Shown in pieces: positions 25,572-35,039 of a stretch of DNA of 64,000 nucleotides (its first letter is position 1; each line of letters starts with the position of its first letter). Where the stretch lies: the NCBI GenBank assembly GCA_016705005.1, contig JADIZB010000013.1, forward strand, positions 62,001-126,000. Reading direction: 5' to 3'. The DNA comes from Bacteroidales bacterium. Lineage in GTDB: Bacteria > Bacteroidota > Bacteroidia > Bacteroidales > Lentimicrobiaceae. The notes beneath the pieces are model-generated. The model was given only the letters and a program-made list of their open reading frames with translations, had not been told where the DNA came from and did not search any database. The position numbers and the translations under genes are program-made.

Positions 25572-26135
25572 ATGAAACCCCTGAGAATTGAACCACTGGC
25601 CGGACGGATTTTAATCTCTGTGCCGTTTCTGCAGGACTTTTATTTTAAAAAGTCGGTGGTTCTTATTGCCGACCACAGCACTGAAGGTTCATTCGGGTTA
25701 ATAATCAATAAGCCTGTCGATGTAAAGCTTAGTGATATAGCTGCTGAGTTCGAGGGTTTTGAGGCTCCAGTTTTTCTTGGCGGTCCGGTAAAGACCGACA
25801 GCCTTTTCTTTATTCATACGCGTCCTGACCTGATCGATGAAGGTGTACCTATCCTTGAAGGATTGTTCTGGGGTGGGAATATTGATACTGTAAGGGACCT
25901 GATCAAAGAACATAAGCTGGGAAAGGATGAAATCAGGTTTTTTGTAGGATACAGCGGCTGGTCATCAAAGCAACTCGATCGTGAACTGGAGGAAAATTCA
26001 TGGGTAGTTTCTCTTACCGACCTCCGGCAGGTTATAAAGAGCAATCCGCTTGATTTGTGGGGCCAGACCCTGAAAAAACTGGGCAGGGAATACTCATTCT
26101 GGGTAAACTATCCGCCCGATCCTACCCTGAACTAA
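25572..26135 (+). CDS. YqgE/AlgH family protein
   Basis: This 187-residue cytoplasmic protein belongs to the YqgE/AlgH (UPF0301) family. The signature segments are GRILISVPFLQDFYFKKSVVLIADHS near the start, GSFGLIINKP, FLGGPVKTDSLFFIH and RFFVGYSGWSSKQLDRELEENSWV. Family members have been linked to alginate regulation in Pseudomonas, but the biochemical role is not established. The gene ends 4 bases into the convergent rhomboid gene. Confidence 0.9.
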   Translation: MKPLRIEPLAGRILISVPFLQDFYFKKSVVLIADHSTEGSFGLIINKPVDVKLSDIAAEFEGFEAPVFLGGPVKTDSLFFIHTRPDLIDEGVPILEGLFWGGNIDTVRDLIKEHKLGKDEIRFFVGYSGWSSKQLDRELEENSWVVSLTDLRQVIKSNPLDLWGQTLKKLGREYSFWVNYPPDPTLN

Positions 26136-26755
26136 GCACCAAGGAAGATTCCGATTTTATTTATAAATCCCATGAAAAGAGCGGGTTTAAGAATCAGTGT
26201 GAAGACAATTCCGAAAACTGCCCCGTAAAAATGGGCATCGTGGCCAATGTTATCATGACCTTTTCTGGCCATATAGGCTGAATAAGCCAGGTACAACGCC
26301 CCGAAAATGAAAGCCGGAATATCAACCGGAAAGAAAGCAAACCTGATGGGCGATAAAGGTTCAATCAGAATGCTGGCGAAAACCACGGCAGAAACTGCGC
26401 CTGAAGCACCCACCGCCCTATAATAGGGATCGGTTTTATGTTTGGCGAATGAAGGTGTGGAAGAAAGGGCTGTTCCGCCAACGTACAGCAGGGTGTAAAA
26501 GTAGGCTCCCTTTAGCATGAAAAGTTGACTGTAATATGCTTCTACTGCCTGTCCGAATGAAAACAGTACGAACATGTTAACCAGTAAATGCATCCAGTCG
26601 CCATGCACCAGGGCATGGGTTAGGAAACGATACCCCTGCCTGTGATTGCTGATCATATATGGACTGAACAACAACTTATCGGATAAAGCCCGGTTGTTCA
26701 ATGCCAGTATGGAAGTGATTGCAGTTACTGCAATTATTATCAGGGTGATGAACAT
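26132..26755 (-). CDS. Rhomboid-family intramembrane serine protease
   Basis: This 207-residue protein has about six transmembrane helices. The nucleophile is S118 in GASGAVSAV and the catalytic histidine is H175 in AHFYGAVFG. The family motif HGDWMHLLVNMFVLFSFG (about 51-68) contains the conserved His and Asn. Rhomboids cut substrates within the membrane. The substrate here is unknown. The gene starts 9 bases after the stop of the upstream membrane-protein gene on the same strand. Confidence 0.9.
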   Translation of the reverse strand: MFITLIIIAVTAITSILALNNRALSDKLLFSPYMISNHRQGYRFLTHALVHGDWMHLLVNMFVLFSFGQAVEAYYSQLFMLKGAYFYTLLYVGGTALSSTPSFAKHKTDPYYRAVGASGAVSAVVFASILIEPLSPIRFAFFPVDIPAFIFGALYLAYSAYMARKGHDNIGHDAHFYGAVFGIVFTLILKPALFMGFINKIGIFLGA

Positions 26756-26763
26756 TTTCCGTG

Positions 26764-27597
26764 TTATTTCGGAACAGCAGTGTGATCAATTTCAGATCCA
26801 AACATGCTGTGTGGAATCAGATATACCATAAGCATAATAATTGACGCAGCAATTACCCAGTATCTTGAGCCGGGATTTTTCCTTATCATGACAACCGCAA
26901 CTATCCATGCCAGAACTGCAACAGCTGTTTTATTATCAGTCATATCACCAAAATTGAACAATCCCTTGAATGGCCAGCCTGTCCAGTAAGCATCAAACGC
27001 ATATTTCTGCACCATCGGACCCAGAATCAGACCACCGCCTATCAGAAACAATGTGGTTAAAAAGGCAAGTCTCAGTGTTCGTGGGCCATTACCAATTGCT
27101 TCAATGCCGGCACGGGTTGAAAAGAGCATTGCCAGGAACATCAGGAATATATGTGGAATAAGGATTCCGGCCGGAACATCGCCTTTAAATCGCAACACAA
27201 CCGGTTCTTCTGTTATTCTTACAGAGTTAAGGCCGTCTGACAATGTAATCATGTACATCACCTTACCTGCAGGAGGCTGATGGGGTATATAAGCAACCAG
27301 TTTACCTCCCTGATGGATCATTGGAACACTCATCCACTCATCGTGGCTTTTGTAACGTTTAAAGGTAAAAGTGCCGTTAATTTTACCGGAGGGTTCTTCA
27401 ATGGTTATTTCAGCGTTGTCGGGTCCGCCATATGAACGCAAAAGTTTGTATTTAATGGTTTCGCTGCCAATGTTGACTTTGCCGCTCAATGGGTAAGTCG
27501 GGCCCGTGGTTCTCTGATATACAACGGATGCAAGGGTAATAATGATCGTAATAATCCAGAAATAAATATTTTTCATTTTCATTTGCAGATAATTCAA
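26764..27597 (-). CDS. Conserved membrane protein of unknown function
   Basis: This 277-residue protein is not one I can name. An N-terminal transmembrane anchor (about 11-25) precedes an extracytoplasmic beta-rich region (about 30-140, including LSGKVNIGSETIKYKLLRSYGGPDNAEI and YIPHQPPAGKVMYMITLSDG). Four more hydrophobic segments follow (about 147-160, 176-196, 222-236 and 243-258). Nearby ATG codons at residues 6 and 8 are equally plausible starts. It is followed after 8 bases by the rhomboid protease gene, so the two are probably co-transcribed. Confidence 0.75.
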   Translation of the reverse strand: MNYLQMKMKNIYFWIITIIITLASVVYQRTTGPTYPLSGKVNIGSETIKYKLLRSYGGPDNAEITIEEPSGKINGTFTFKRYKSHDEWMSVPMIHQGGKLVAYIPHQPPAGKVMYMITLSDGLNSVRITEEPVVLRFKGDVPAGILIPHIFLMFLAMLFSTRAGIEAIGNGPRTLRLAFLTTLFLIGGGLILGPMVQKYAFDAYWTGWPFKGLFNFGDMTDNKTAVAVLAWIVAVVMIRKNPGSRYWVIAASIIMLMVYLIPHSMFGSEIDHTAVPK

Positions 27598-27765
27598 TGT
27601 TAAAGGGTAAATTATAGTGCAATATTAATAAAAAGAGTAATTGCTGCTTCAAAAACAGTACCGGGGCCGGATGTTATCAGTGAACAGCAATTTATTTTAT
27701 ATGCAGTAATTGACATACTACCAGTTATTTTTCTGCGTTTATCTGTGGAATATCCTGAAGAAAAA

Positions 27766-27773
27766 TAATTTTG
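27766..27773 (+). promoter_or_regulatory. -7 promoter element for the DUF5723 gene
   Basis: TAATTTTG matches TAnnTTTG and would give a leader of about 88 bases. The -33 position (TCTG) is weak. Confidence 0.35.
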
Positions 27774-27867
27774 TTTTGGGAACTTTAGGTTAGAAACCTT
27801 TACCTTTACGCTCTTTTATAAACTGGCCAGGGGATTGTCAGTAATCAAAATATAACTTTTTTCGCTT

Positions 27868-29349
27868 GTGTCGGTTATCAGACTCACTTTAGCTGCATTA
27901 TTGTTCTGGGTTACAGCCTTTGCTGCCAGTGCTCAGGAGATGCACGGGTTTGTTAACAGCAATTATGCAGGTATAACCGGAAGTCTGATTAATCCGACAT
28001 CCATCCTGAATTCGAAATTATATCTGGATATAACACCGCTGGGATTGCATCTCAACGTTGACAATGACTACATTTTTCTTTCGAAGGATGAATATAAGTT
28101 CTCGCGTTTTGTAACCCCGGGTGCCCAGTTTCCGGAACATGGCGAAGACAGCCGTGTATTTTATGATAATTTCAATGCCGAACTTAAGAATGCCTATTCA
28201 GAAGTCAGGATTTTCGGACCTTCTGCAATGTTCGCATTTAAAGACCAGGCTTTCGGTCTTTCTACAGGATTTCGAACCATAGTTTCAGGTAGGAACATAC
28301 CATACGAAATGGCTAAATTTGCTGTTGAGGGAACCGATTACTGGCCTCTGTACAGAATTAATTTCATTAACGAGCGGGATGCCAGAATCGCTTCACTGGC
28401 ATTTGCTGAAATTGCAGGTACCTACTCAAGGGTTTTGTTTAAGAGGAACAGGGATCACTGGACTGCCGGGATTACGCTCAAAGGATTGTTTGGTACTGCC
28501 GGAGCATATGGTTATGTTGATAATATTGATTACATGATCCCTAACGGGGATACCCTGCTCGTTTACAATACCAACGCGCAAATGGGGATGTCTCTTCCTG
28601 TGGATTATAACAACAACGATCTTTTATTACCGGGAAAGCTCTTTAGAGGAAGTGGAATGGGTGTCGATCTGGGGATAACATATCAGAAAAAGGTTACAGG
28701 GCATTCCAACAAGGGTTACACGATGGCATGTGAGTATCCTTATGAACCTTACCGGTATAAAATCGGAATCTCTGTTATTGATCTTGGACGGATAAAATTT
28801 AAAAAGGATGCACGGTTGATGGAGTTTAAAAATGCAGATACTTACTGGGCTGATGTAAGCAGGTATTCCTTTACTAACCTCGATAATCTTTTTAAAACAG
28901 TAAGTTATGAGTTTTCGGGTGACTCCACTGCCCTCATAACAGCCAATTCATTTTCAATCTGGCTTCCGGCAGCATTGAGCATGCAGGCTGACTTCAGGAT
29001 TACCAAAGCTGTTTACCTGAATGGTACCATTGTTCATCCAATCATAGTAAGCAAGGCTGAGACCATGAGGCCTCCGCAGTTATCCCTGACCCCGCGGTGG
29101 GAAAGCGATCACCTGGAAGTAGCATTGCCTTTTATTCTTTATGATTATATACATCCACGACTTGGATTGAGTGTGCGATTTCATAAACTTGTGATTGGTA
29201 CAGACAAACTGGGCGGTTTCTTTGGTATGAGTAACTTCTATGGAATGGATTTTTATGTCATGCTCAAGTTCTCATTCCTGAAAGGTGAATGCAGGAATTT
29301 TGACAAGAGGTTTGGCTGTGGAAACCTGGAATATAAACAGAAGTATTAG
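27868..29349 (+). CDS. DUF5723-type outer-membrane beta-barrel protein
   Basis: This 493-residue exported protein has a signal peptide (about 1-22, FAASAQ). Its mature start reads MHGFVNSNYAGITGSLINPTS, which is typical of the Bacteroidota DUF5723 family. Alternating beta strands rich in aromatic residues fill the rest, with a GMSNFYGMDFYVMLKFSFLKGEC stretch before the end, as expected of an outer-membrane barrel. The best start is a GTG, since no in-frame ATG precedes the signal peptide. Its function is unknown. Confidence 0.82.
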   Translation: MSVIRLTLAALLFWVTAFAASAQEMHGFVNSNYAGITGSLINPTSILNSKLYLDITPLGLHLNVDNDYIFLSKDEYKFSRFVTPGAQFPEHGEDSRVFYDNFNAELKNAYSEVRIFGPSAMFAFKDQAFGLSTGFRTIVSGRNIPYEMAKFAVEGTDYWPLYRINFINERDARIASLAFAEIAGTYSRVLFKRNRDHWTAGITLKGLFGTAGAYGYVDNIDYMIPNGDTLLVYNTNAQMGMSLPVDYNNNDLLLPGKLFRGSGMGVDLGITYQKKVTGHSNKGYTMACEYPYEPYRYKIGISVIDLGRIKFKKDARLMEFKNADTYWADVSRYSFTNLDNLFKTVSYEFSGDSTALITANSFSIWLPAALSMQADFRITKAVYLNGTIVHPIIVSKAETMRPPQLSLTPRWESDHLEVALPFILYDYIHPRLGLSVRFHKLVIGTDKLGGFFGMSNFYGMDFYVMLKFSFLKGECRNFDKRFGCGNLEYKQKY

Positions 29350-29452
29350 GAAGGTCTTAAGTAATCCAGGGGTTTTCCAATCTATCTTCACTCAGATTTC
29401 ATTATTTGAGATTCTTGTATAACCTGTCAGGCAAATACAAGGAAAGCACGCA

Positions 29453-29488
29453 GAATAAAAAGGCTGCCGTGTGGTAACCGGCAGCCTT
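29453..29488 (-). terminator. Terminator after the outer-membrane barrel gene
   Basis: AAGGCTGCCG and CGGCAGCCTT form a 10-base stem between about 29460 and 29488. On the minus strand a TTTTTATTC run follows, 25 bases past the stop of the gene at 29514. On the plus strand it may also end the DUF5723 transcript. Confidence 0.8.
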
Positions 29489-29513
29489 CTTATTCCCACA
29501 TTCATTCAAAAAA

Positions 29514-30152
29514 TCAAAGTTTAACGATGATACCGAAATAGAGATCATCGAGTCCGAAATTCAGACCAAAACTTGTACTGACATCCTTGTAGTCTTCATT
29601 GGTTTCAGGTGCCGGTCGATTGTGAATGGAAGTTGTGGAACCTATGGATCCCAGAATAGCTTCCAATTCAATTTTCTCAGAAAGGCTATAGGAGATTCCC
29701 GGTGAGATTCGTTCAGAAATACTGAAGAATTTGTTTGTAACATCTTCATAGCCTGTATATTCATTTATCTGTTTGCTTCCGCCTACGCTCAGAACGCCCT
29801 CACCAAAAAAGGAAAGGTTACCGACCTCTTTGAAATAGAAACGTGCAAAAGGTGCCACTTCCCATGAATTGGATCTGGTGATTATTTCATCACCTGAGCT
29901 GTCGAATTCAGTATATTTGGAAGTGCCGATTCCGATTCCCATCCCTAATGCGAACTTCTTCGTGATGAAGTAACCCGCTTTAGGATAAAAACCAAAGGAG
30001 AAACTCTTGTCGTTATCTTCTGTTGTTGACCCGAAGGTTGTTGATGAACTGGATGAAGACACACTTAGTCCCCCTCCAACAAAGAATTGTGCCTTCAGGC
30101 CCAGGGCCATGAATACCATCATGGTTGTGGTTAAGATCAGTGCTTTTTTCAT
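29514..30152 (-). CDS. Outer-membrane beta-barrel protein
   Basis: The 212-residue protein has a signal peptide (about 1-21, LGLKAQ) and then an eight-stranded-type barrel pattern. Segments include FFVGGGLSVSSSSSS, FSFGFYPKAGYFITKKFALGMGIGIGTSKY and WEVAPFARFYFKEVGNLSFFGEGVLSVGG, with a closing FGLDDLYFGIIVKL. This is the general OmpA/OmpW-like barrel layout of the Bacteroidota PorT or outer-membrane-beta-barrel families. The cargo or role is unknown. A TAAATTTG -7 box lies at 30228-30235 on the minus strand. Confidence 0.8.
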   Translation of the reverse strand: MKKALILTTTMMVFMALGLKAQFFVGGGLSVSSSSSSTTFGSTTEDNDKSFSFGFYPKAGYFITKKFALGMGIGIGTSKYTEFDSSGDEIITRSNSWEVAPFARFYFKEVGNLSFFGEGVLSVGGSKQINEYTGYEDVTNKFFSISERISPGISYSLSEKIELEAILGSIGSTTSIHNRPAPETNEDYKDVSTSFGLNFGLDDLYFGIIVKL

Positions 30153-30540
30153 AATTTCTTTTTTTTCTTGAACCTACTCTTTTTAAGGATTTTCGGTTAC
30201 TTCCTTGGTTGTTTTGTTGTATTATCACAAATTTAAGGTACCCTGACCCTGAATGTCAGCCATCATCGGACTTATTATCAACAGATAGCATTGAATAGCC
30301 AAGTTATTTAATATCAGTAAAATAAAGTATGATGGATCTTGGTTGTGAACATTTATCCTGCGATGCGCAAAAGCTTCAGGAGTATTAAAAACGGATGTAT
30401 TTGCTATACCTTAGAACCGATAATATAGAAATCCATTAGTTTTATTTTGAAATCATACAAAATACTAATTGGAGGATAAAGCAAACCTGTAAATAACACT
30501 GGTTTTTACAACTAAATCAGAATATCTTCCTGAGATACAA
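30153..30540. other. Intergenic region with a promoter for the barrel gene
   Basis: The minus-strand TAAATTTG at 30228-30235 is a likely -7 box for the gene at 29514-30152. The rest is AT-rich, separates the barrel gene from the permease gene, and shows no open frame, RNA or repeat I recognise. Confidence 0.45.
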
Positions 30541-31770
30541 TCAATTCAAAGGTCCGGCCTTAACATCAAGCGCATCGCGTAGTCCGTTGCCTATCAACAT
30601 AAAGGCCAAAACCAGAATCATGATACAGAGCCCCGGAAGGATGGCCAGCCAGGGATTGTCGAGAATGATGTATGCGTAGTTTTCTTTAACCATAGTGCCC
30701 CATGATGGCATGGGAGGCTGCACTCCTATGCCCAGAAAACTCAACCCTGCCTCGATCAGGATGGCTGAGGCGAAATTGGCTGCTGAGATCACAATGACCG
30801 GACCCATCGTATTGGGCAGGATGTGTCTGAGGATAATCCGGCTGTTTTTATAACCCAAAGCCCTGGCAGCTTCCACAAATTCTTTTTCGCGGATACTGAG
30901 GATCTGCCCTCTGACCACCCTGGCTACTTCAACCCACATAGTAAGCCCAACTGCAATGAATACCTGCCAGAATCCTTTACCCAGCGCAAAAGTGATTGCA
31001 ATGACCAGCAGCAGGGTAGGGATTGACCAGATGACATTGATAAACCAGATGATAAGATCGTCGGTGCGACCCCTGAAAAAACCTGCAAGGGAGCCGAGCA
31101 GGATGCCGAGAACCAGTGAAATGAAAACCGAAATAAACCCAACCGACAGACTGACCCTTGTGCCGATCATAAGCTGGCTTAGCACATCCCTGCCAAACCG
31201 GTCGGTGCCGAGCAAATAGGTTTTTTTTACCAGGTGATCGTTTAAAATGATCTGTTGCATCTCCCTGATATTTCCAATAACCGGCTTTCCGTCCATATCC
31301 TTTAGCTGAACAGCACTGGTTGCATGGTTTGTAGTGTCGGTCAGCGCATAAATCACATCACTGAGTTTAAAAACAAGGGTGAGAGTGGAGTCGCCTTCAT
31401 AGCCAGCCTTATCGTAAGGTGTCAATACGATTTCATTTGCCCTGAAGTAATAATGATTGATCGGAATCGTGGTATAATCTGCAGGGCATCCGTAGGCAAG
31501 CTTTTTCAACAGGCTGCATTCGCGGGCAGGTTCATTGTTTCTTATAAGTATTTGCAGTACCCTGAACCCTGGTTTACAGGCGGCGGTTTCAAGATGCTGA
31601 TCGTTGGCAAACGGAGTGCTGTCGGGCGTAATCAGGTAACCCAGTATGCAGACGACGGCAGCAAATGCAATTATCAGCATTGAAAAAACTGCCGTCTTGT
31701 TTTTACGCAGTTTTAACCATGATTTTGCCGACAGGCTTCCTTCAGGAAGGAATTTTTTTTTGAAAAACAA
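30541..31770 (-). CDS. Oligopeptide-type ABC transporter permease (OppC/DppC family)
   Basis: This inner-membrane permease subunit of a peptide or nickel-type ABC importer has 409 residues. The first transmembrane helix is at about 28-48. The conserved LGTDRFGRDVLSQLMIGTRVSL begins at about 187, and five more helices follow. The cytoplasmic EAA loop (EFVEAARALGYKNSRIILRHILPN) contacts the ATPase. The loop between helix 1 and the conserved block is about 135 residues, roughly 100 more than in E. coli OppC, and contains four cysteines. No partner permease, ATPase or binding protein is adjacent. Confidence 0.88.
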   Translation of the reverse strand: MFFKKKFLPEGSLSAKSWLKLRKNKTAVFSMLIIAFAAVVCILGYLITPDSTPFANDQHLETAACKPGFRVLQILIRNNEPARECSLLKKLAYGCPADYTTIPINHYYFRANEIVLTPYDKAGYEGDSTLTLVFKLSDVIYALTDTTNHATSAVQLKDMDGKPVIGNIREMQQIILNDHLVKKTYLLGTDRFGRDVLSQLMIGTRVSLSVGFISVFISLVLGILLGSLAGFFRGRTDDLIIWFINVIWSIPTLLLVIAITFALGKGFWQVFIAVGLTMWVEVARVVRGQILSIREKEFVEAARALGYKNSRIILRHILPNTMGPVIVISAANFASAILIEAGLSFLGIGVQPPMPSWGTMVKENYAYIILDNPWLAILPGLCIMILVLAFMLIGNGLRDALDVKAGPLN

Positions 31771-31817
31771 TTCGTACGCTTTTAATTTAGTTCGGGTACT
31801 TGTTCATGCAGAAAGCT

Positions 31818-31897
31818 GTAGGCAGCAGGCAGTGGGCAATGGGCAGTTGGTAAACCAACTTTAACTGTTAGTTATTAGTTGTTAGCTGTTAGTTAAT
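31818..31897. repeat. Short period-7 repeats next to the AIM24 stop codon
   Basis: Two blocks keep a strict 7-base period. At 31818-31852 the units are GTAGGCA, GCAGGCA, GTGGGCA, ATGGGCA and GTTGGTA. At 31863-31897 they are AACTGTT, AGTTATT, AGTTGTT, AGCTGTT and AGTTAAT. The second block runs into the TAA stop of the AIM24 gene (31893-31895, minus strand). Confidence 0.7.
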
Positions 31898-32663
31898 ATG
31901 ATTTGTCGCCGCCCAGAATGCCACCAAGGATGCCGCCACCGATACCACCGATGCCTTTGCTTTCTTCACGATTAGAGCGGGATGCGGAAATAATCCTGTC
32001 GGCAAGTCGTGAGAAGGGGAGGCTTTGCAGATAAACGGGGCCGGGGCCGGTCAGTTTAACCAGGAACAGGCCTTCACCTCCGAACAGAGCATTTTTGAAA
32101 CCGCCGATAAACCGGATGTCATAATCGACAGAAGGGTGAAATGCCACAAGGCAACCAGTATCAACATGCAGCACTTCGCCCGGTTGAAGGTTTCGCTGCA
32201 CGATAGCTCCACCGGCCTGAACAAAAGCCAGACCGTGGCCTGAGAGCCGCTGAAGTATAAAGCCCTCGCCACCAAAAAGTCCGGCGCCTATTTTTTTGGT
32301 AAAGGCAATGTCAATATCGATGCCATTGGCAGCACAAAGAAAGGAGTCTTTCTGACACAGAAATTCACCACCCAGTTTGTCAAGTTCAAGCGGGATGATC
32401 TTTCCGGGATAAGGTGCCCCAAACGCCACCCTGCGTTTGTTCTGAGCTGTGTTGAGAAATGTAGTGATAAAGAACCCATCGCCGGTCAGCATGCGCTTAA
32501 AACCTTTGAAAAGGCCGCCACCGGTGCCGGTCTGCATTTCGATGCCATCGTCCATGTACATCATGGCACCAACTTCTGCCCGAACGCCCTCGGAAGGGTC
32601 AAGTTCGATCTCTACCAGTTGCATGTCATCACCAAATATTTTGTAATCAATTATATCGGCCAT
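31893..32663 (-). CDS. AIM24/TIGR00266 family protein
   Basis: This 256-residue protein belongs to the TIGR00266/AIM24 family, a double beta-helix fold of unclear role. The family segments are ADIIDYKIFGDDMQLVEIELDPSEGVRAEVGAMMYMDDGI, LTGDGFFITTFLN, HVDTGCLVAFHPSVDYDI and GEGLFLVKLTGPGPVYLQSLPFSRLADRI. The last 25 residues form a glycine-rich tail (GIGGIGGGILGGILGG), common in the family. Bacterial members have no agreed function. The coding end meets the heptamer repeats. Confidence 0.88.
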   Translation of the reverse strand: MADIIDYKIFGDDMQLVEIELDPSEGVRAEVGAMMYMDDGIEMQTGTGGGLFKGFKRMLTGDGFFITTFLNTAQNKRRVAFGAPYPGKIIPLELDKLGGEFLCQKDSFLCAANGIDIDIAFTKKIGAGLFGGEGFILQRLSGHGLAFVQAGGAIVQRNLQPGEVLHVDTGCLVAFHPSVDYDIRFIGGFKNALFGGEGLFLVKLTGPGPVYLQSLPFSRLADRIISASRSNREESKGIGGIGGGILGGILGGDKSY

Positions 32664-32766
32664 TGTTTAGGGTTGTTTTGGTTTGCTTAAGGCAAATTTA
32701 GAAAGAATTGCTTTTAACAGGAATAAAAAACTTGACTCAAAAGTATAGTAATTCAGCTAAAAGTAT

Positions 32767-32774
32767 TATTTTTG
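32767..32774 (+). promoter_or_regulatory. -7 promoter element for tRNA-His
   Basis: TATTTTTG matches TAnnTTTG and ends 17 bases before the tRNA 5' end. No clear -33 element is seen. Confidence 0.4.
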
Positions 32775-32791
32775 CCACTCTTAACAAACAT

Positions 32792-32866
32792 GGTGGTTTT
32801 AGCTCAGTTGGTTAGAGCGTCTGATTGTGGTTCAGAAGGTCGTGGGTTCGAGCCCCATATTCCACC
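32792..32866 (+). tRNA. tRNA-His (anticodon GTG)
   Basis: The cloverleaf is readable. The D arm is GCTC...GAGC, the anticodon arm TCTGA/TCAGA encloses loop TTGTGGT with anticodon GTG, and the T arm is GTGGG TTCGAGC CCCAT. The extra G at 32792 pairs with C73 at 32866, the hallmark of tRNA-His. The acceptor stem contains two T-T mismatches (positions 5-68 and 6-67). The 3' CCA is not encoded. A terminator follows after two bases. Confidence 0.93.
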
Positions 32867-32868
32867 CG

Positions 32869-32897
32869 AAAAAGCCGGTTTATCCGGCTTTTTTTAT
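32869..32897 (+). terminator. Terminator after tRNA-His
   Basis: AAAAAGCCGG (32869-32878) and CCGGCTTTTT (32884-32893) form a 10-base stem around a TTTAT loop and continue into a T run. Confidence 0.9.
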
Positions 32898-33167
32898 TTC
32901 TGTATACTGCTGGGTATTTGCTGCTTTTAATCTTTATCCGATTACTCAATTCACATATTGACTTTCATTGTCATAATCCATGATGACTGCTGATTTTTTA
33001 ATACAAAATTATTCCTGTCGGACGATCCTGATAATTTAAATGATATTCCTGTAGTCCGAATCTATACACCAGCATGTTACGTGTCATTTTTAACTTCGGA
33101 ATCGGGATGCCTGGTGTTATAATTCTGTTGGTAGATCTGGTCTTTGACTGACATTGCCGGAATGATC
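32898..33167. other. Intergenic region, nothing recognised
   Basis: This lies between the tRNA-His terminator and the stop codon of the DUF389 gene. No open reading frame, hairpin or repeat stands out. Confidence 0.4.
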
Positions 33168-34487
33168 TTATTCATAAAAAATCCTGACTTCCCCGCTTTT
33201 TAACCGCCGTTCGAGCCAGCGTCTGATTTTCGTTTTGTCTTCAGACAGGATTCCTTTGTGAACAGTGAAAATAATCACCGGTATTTTAGAAACAGGGTCA
33301 ATTGTATCATTGTAAAAATATGATTCGGCATAAATGCATCCACGTATCTGTGGATAGATGGCCCGGATTTCGTCCAGTATTGTCCTGCCAAAGGTATCCT
33401 TTACCCTGATGCTTTCCAGAGCTGATACTTTCTCATTTAATGCAATGTTTAACGTGTTTATCTGATCCTTCAGATTGTAGACTTCGGTATTCTTTTCATC
33501 CAGGCTGTTGAAGGATAATCCCTGTTCAATAGAAATCTGAGCATCACTGATCCCGAAATCTGCCGATTTTCCTATGATGGCTGTTTTCTGGGAGTCTGTC
33601 AGTGTGGTGCCGCCGAATACCAGAACAATTTTATTGTTGACAGGATCAATCCGGTGTTTTAGAAGATAGTTTCCTTCGAACAGACTGATGTTTGACACAT
33701 AAAGATCTGCTTTCCGCATGAAATCTTCCTGCTTAACAAGCCTGTAACCAAAATAAATGCTGGGCAGAAGAACTATTGTTATGACAATGGTTATTATTCG
33801 GTTGATGTTTCGTTTTCTGCCTGCTTCTACGATTCCCCTGATCGGAAATTTCAGCAATTGTGAAATCCAGACCGATGCAATGGCAATAAAAATGGTATTT
33901 ATGGTAAACAGGTAAAGGGCGCCCAGGAAGAACTCAGGCTGAGCTGTGGCAAGACCGTAGCCGGCTGTGCATAAAGGAGGCATCAGAGCTGTAGCAATAG
34001 CCACTCCCGGCAGCACATTTCCTTTTTGTTTGCTGCTGATGGCAACAATCCCGGCCATACCGCCGAACAAGGCAATCAATACATCATAAATCGTGGGGCT
34101 GGTTCTGGCAAGAAGTTCTGAATGTGCTGTTGAAACCGGGCTGATTGCAAAATAAGCTGTGGATGCAACAAGACTGGCAATAATGGCAAAAGAGAAGTTT
34201 TTTATTGACTTTCTGAAAAGGTCGAAGTCATAGGTAGCGATGCTGTAGCCCATGCCGTTGATGGGCCCCATCAGTGGCGATATCAGCATGGCTCCGATGA
34301 TAACTGCCGTTGAGTTCATATTCAGACCAACAGAAGCTATAATGATCGCAAAAATCAAAATCCAGAGATTGGTACCCCTGAAGATGATTCCTTTTTTAAT
34401 TTCCTCGTAAACTGAATCTGAATGTTCCAGCTCAGAATCCAAATTAAAAAAATGCAGAATATTCCTGATAATATCAAAGGCTCCCAT
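33168..34487 (-). CDS. DUF389 family membrane protein (TIGR00341-like)
   Basis: This 439-residue inner-membrane protein carries a DUF389 domain. Its hallmarks are GTNLWILIFAIIIASVGLNMNSTAVIIGAMLISPLMGPINGMGYSIATYD (about 35-85) and VAIATALMPPLCTAGYGLA (about 175-194). About six transmembrane helices are followed by a soluble C-terminal region (about 245-439), beginning with a helix after VLLPSIYFGYRL, that includes a coiled-coil-like stretch NLKDQINTLNIALNEKVSALESI. The family is widespread and its transport role is unproven. Confidence 0.88.
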   Translation of the reverse strand: MGAFDIIRNILHFFNLDSELEHSDSVYEEIKKGIIFRGTNLWILIFAIIIASVGLNMNSTAVIIGAMLISPLMGPINGMGYSIATYDFDLFRKSIKNFSFAIIASLVASTAYFAISPVSTAHSELLARTSPTIYDVLIALFGGMAGIVAISSKQKGNVLPGVAIATALMPPLCTAGYGLATAQPEFFLGALYLFTINTIFIAIASVWISQLLKFPIRGIVEAGRKRNINRIITIVITIVLLPSIYFGYRLVKQEDFMRKADLYVSNISLFEGNYLLKHRIDPVNNKIVLVFGGTTLTDSQKTAIIGKSADFGISDAQISIEQGLSFNSLDEKNTEVYNLKDQINTLNIALNEKVSALESIRVKDTFGRTILDEIRAIYPQIRGCIYAESYFYNDTIDPVSKIPVIIFTVHKGILSEDKTKIRRWLERRLKSGEVRIFYE

Positions 34488-35039
34488 TTCTCTTGTTTAT
34501 AAGTCCCGGTCAGGGTTGTTTCATTCGAAACATGCCGCTGAAGGCCGGTTGTTTTCAATATTTTTTATAAATATATTAATTATCGGTGAAATTGATATAA
34601 GCTGCCCATCGCTAACCTGACATTTTAATTGATATTTGACGGGAATGAGGGTCATTACCGGATATTTGTTGTTCAGGAATATCCGAATCAGATTAAACCA
34701 GGCCAAATCATAATTTTTTTTCATCACTGACCTGCACGTCAGAACTCTTGTCTGACAAGGTATTTCGCTGTTTATAATTACCTGAGATAGCCCAATATAC
34801 CGGTGATGGATTCAAGGCAAATCATCCGGCAATATAATTTCTGTAGCTGATTGTAATTTCTCCAAACCATGCACCTTTTTCTCCGGATACGAATGAAAAA
34901 ACCAGGACTCGCCCGGTTTAGGGTTTACTGACACTGATCATACTCATGTTATTTCATCCTAAGTAAGCGCTAATCTCAGGGGAGATTTATGAATTTCATG
35001 ATCACTGAATATTCATTAACATTCAGGGTCACATACCGG
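34488..35039. other. 552-base intergenic region, nothing recognised
   Basis: This AT-rich region between the DUF389 gene start and the stop of the DUF1579-like gene holds short open frames on both strands. Those frames lack recognisable domains or credible start signals. No TAnnTTTG promoter, tRNA or structured RNA is evident. Confidence 0.4.
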
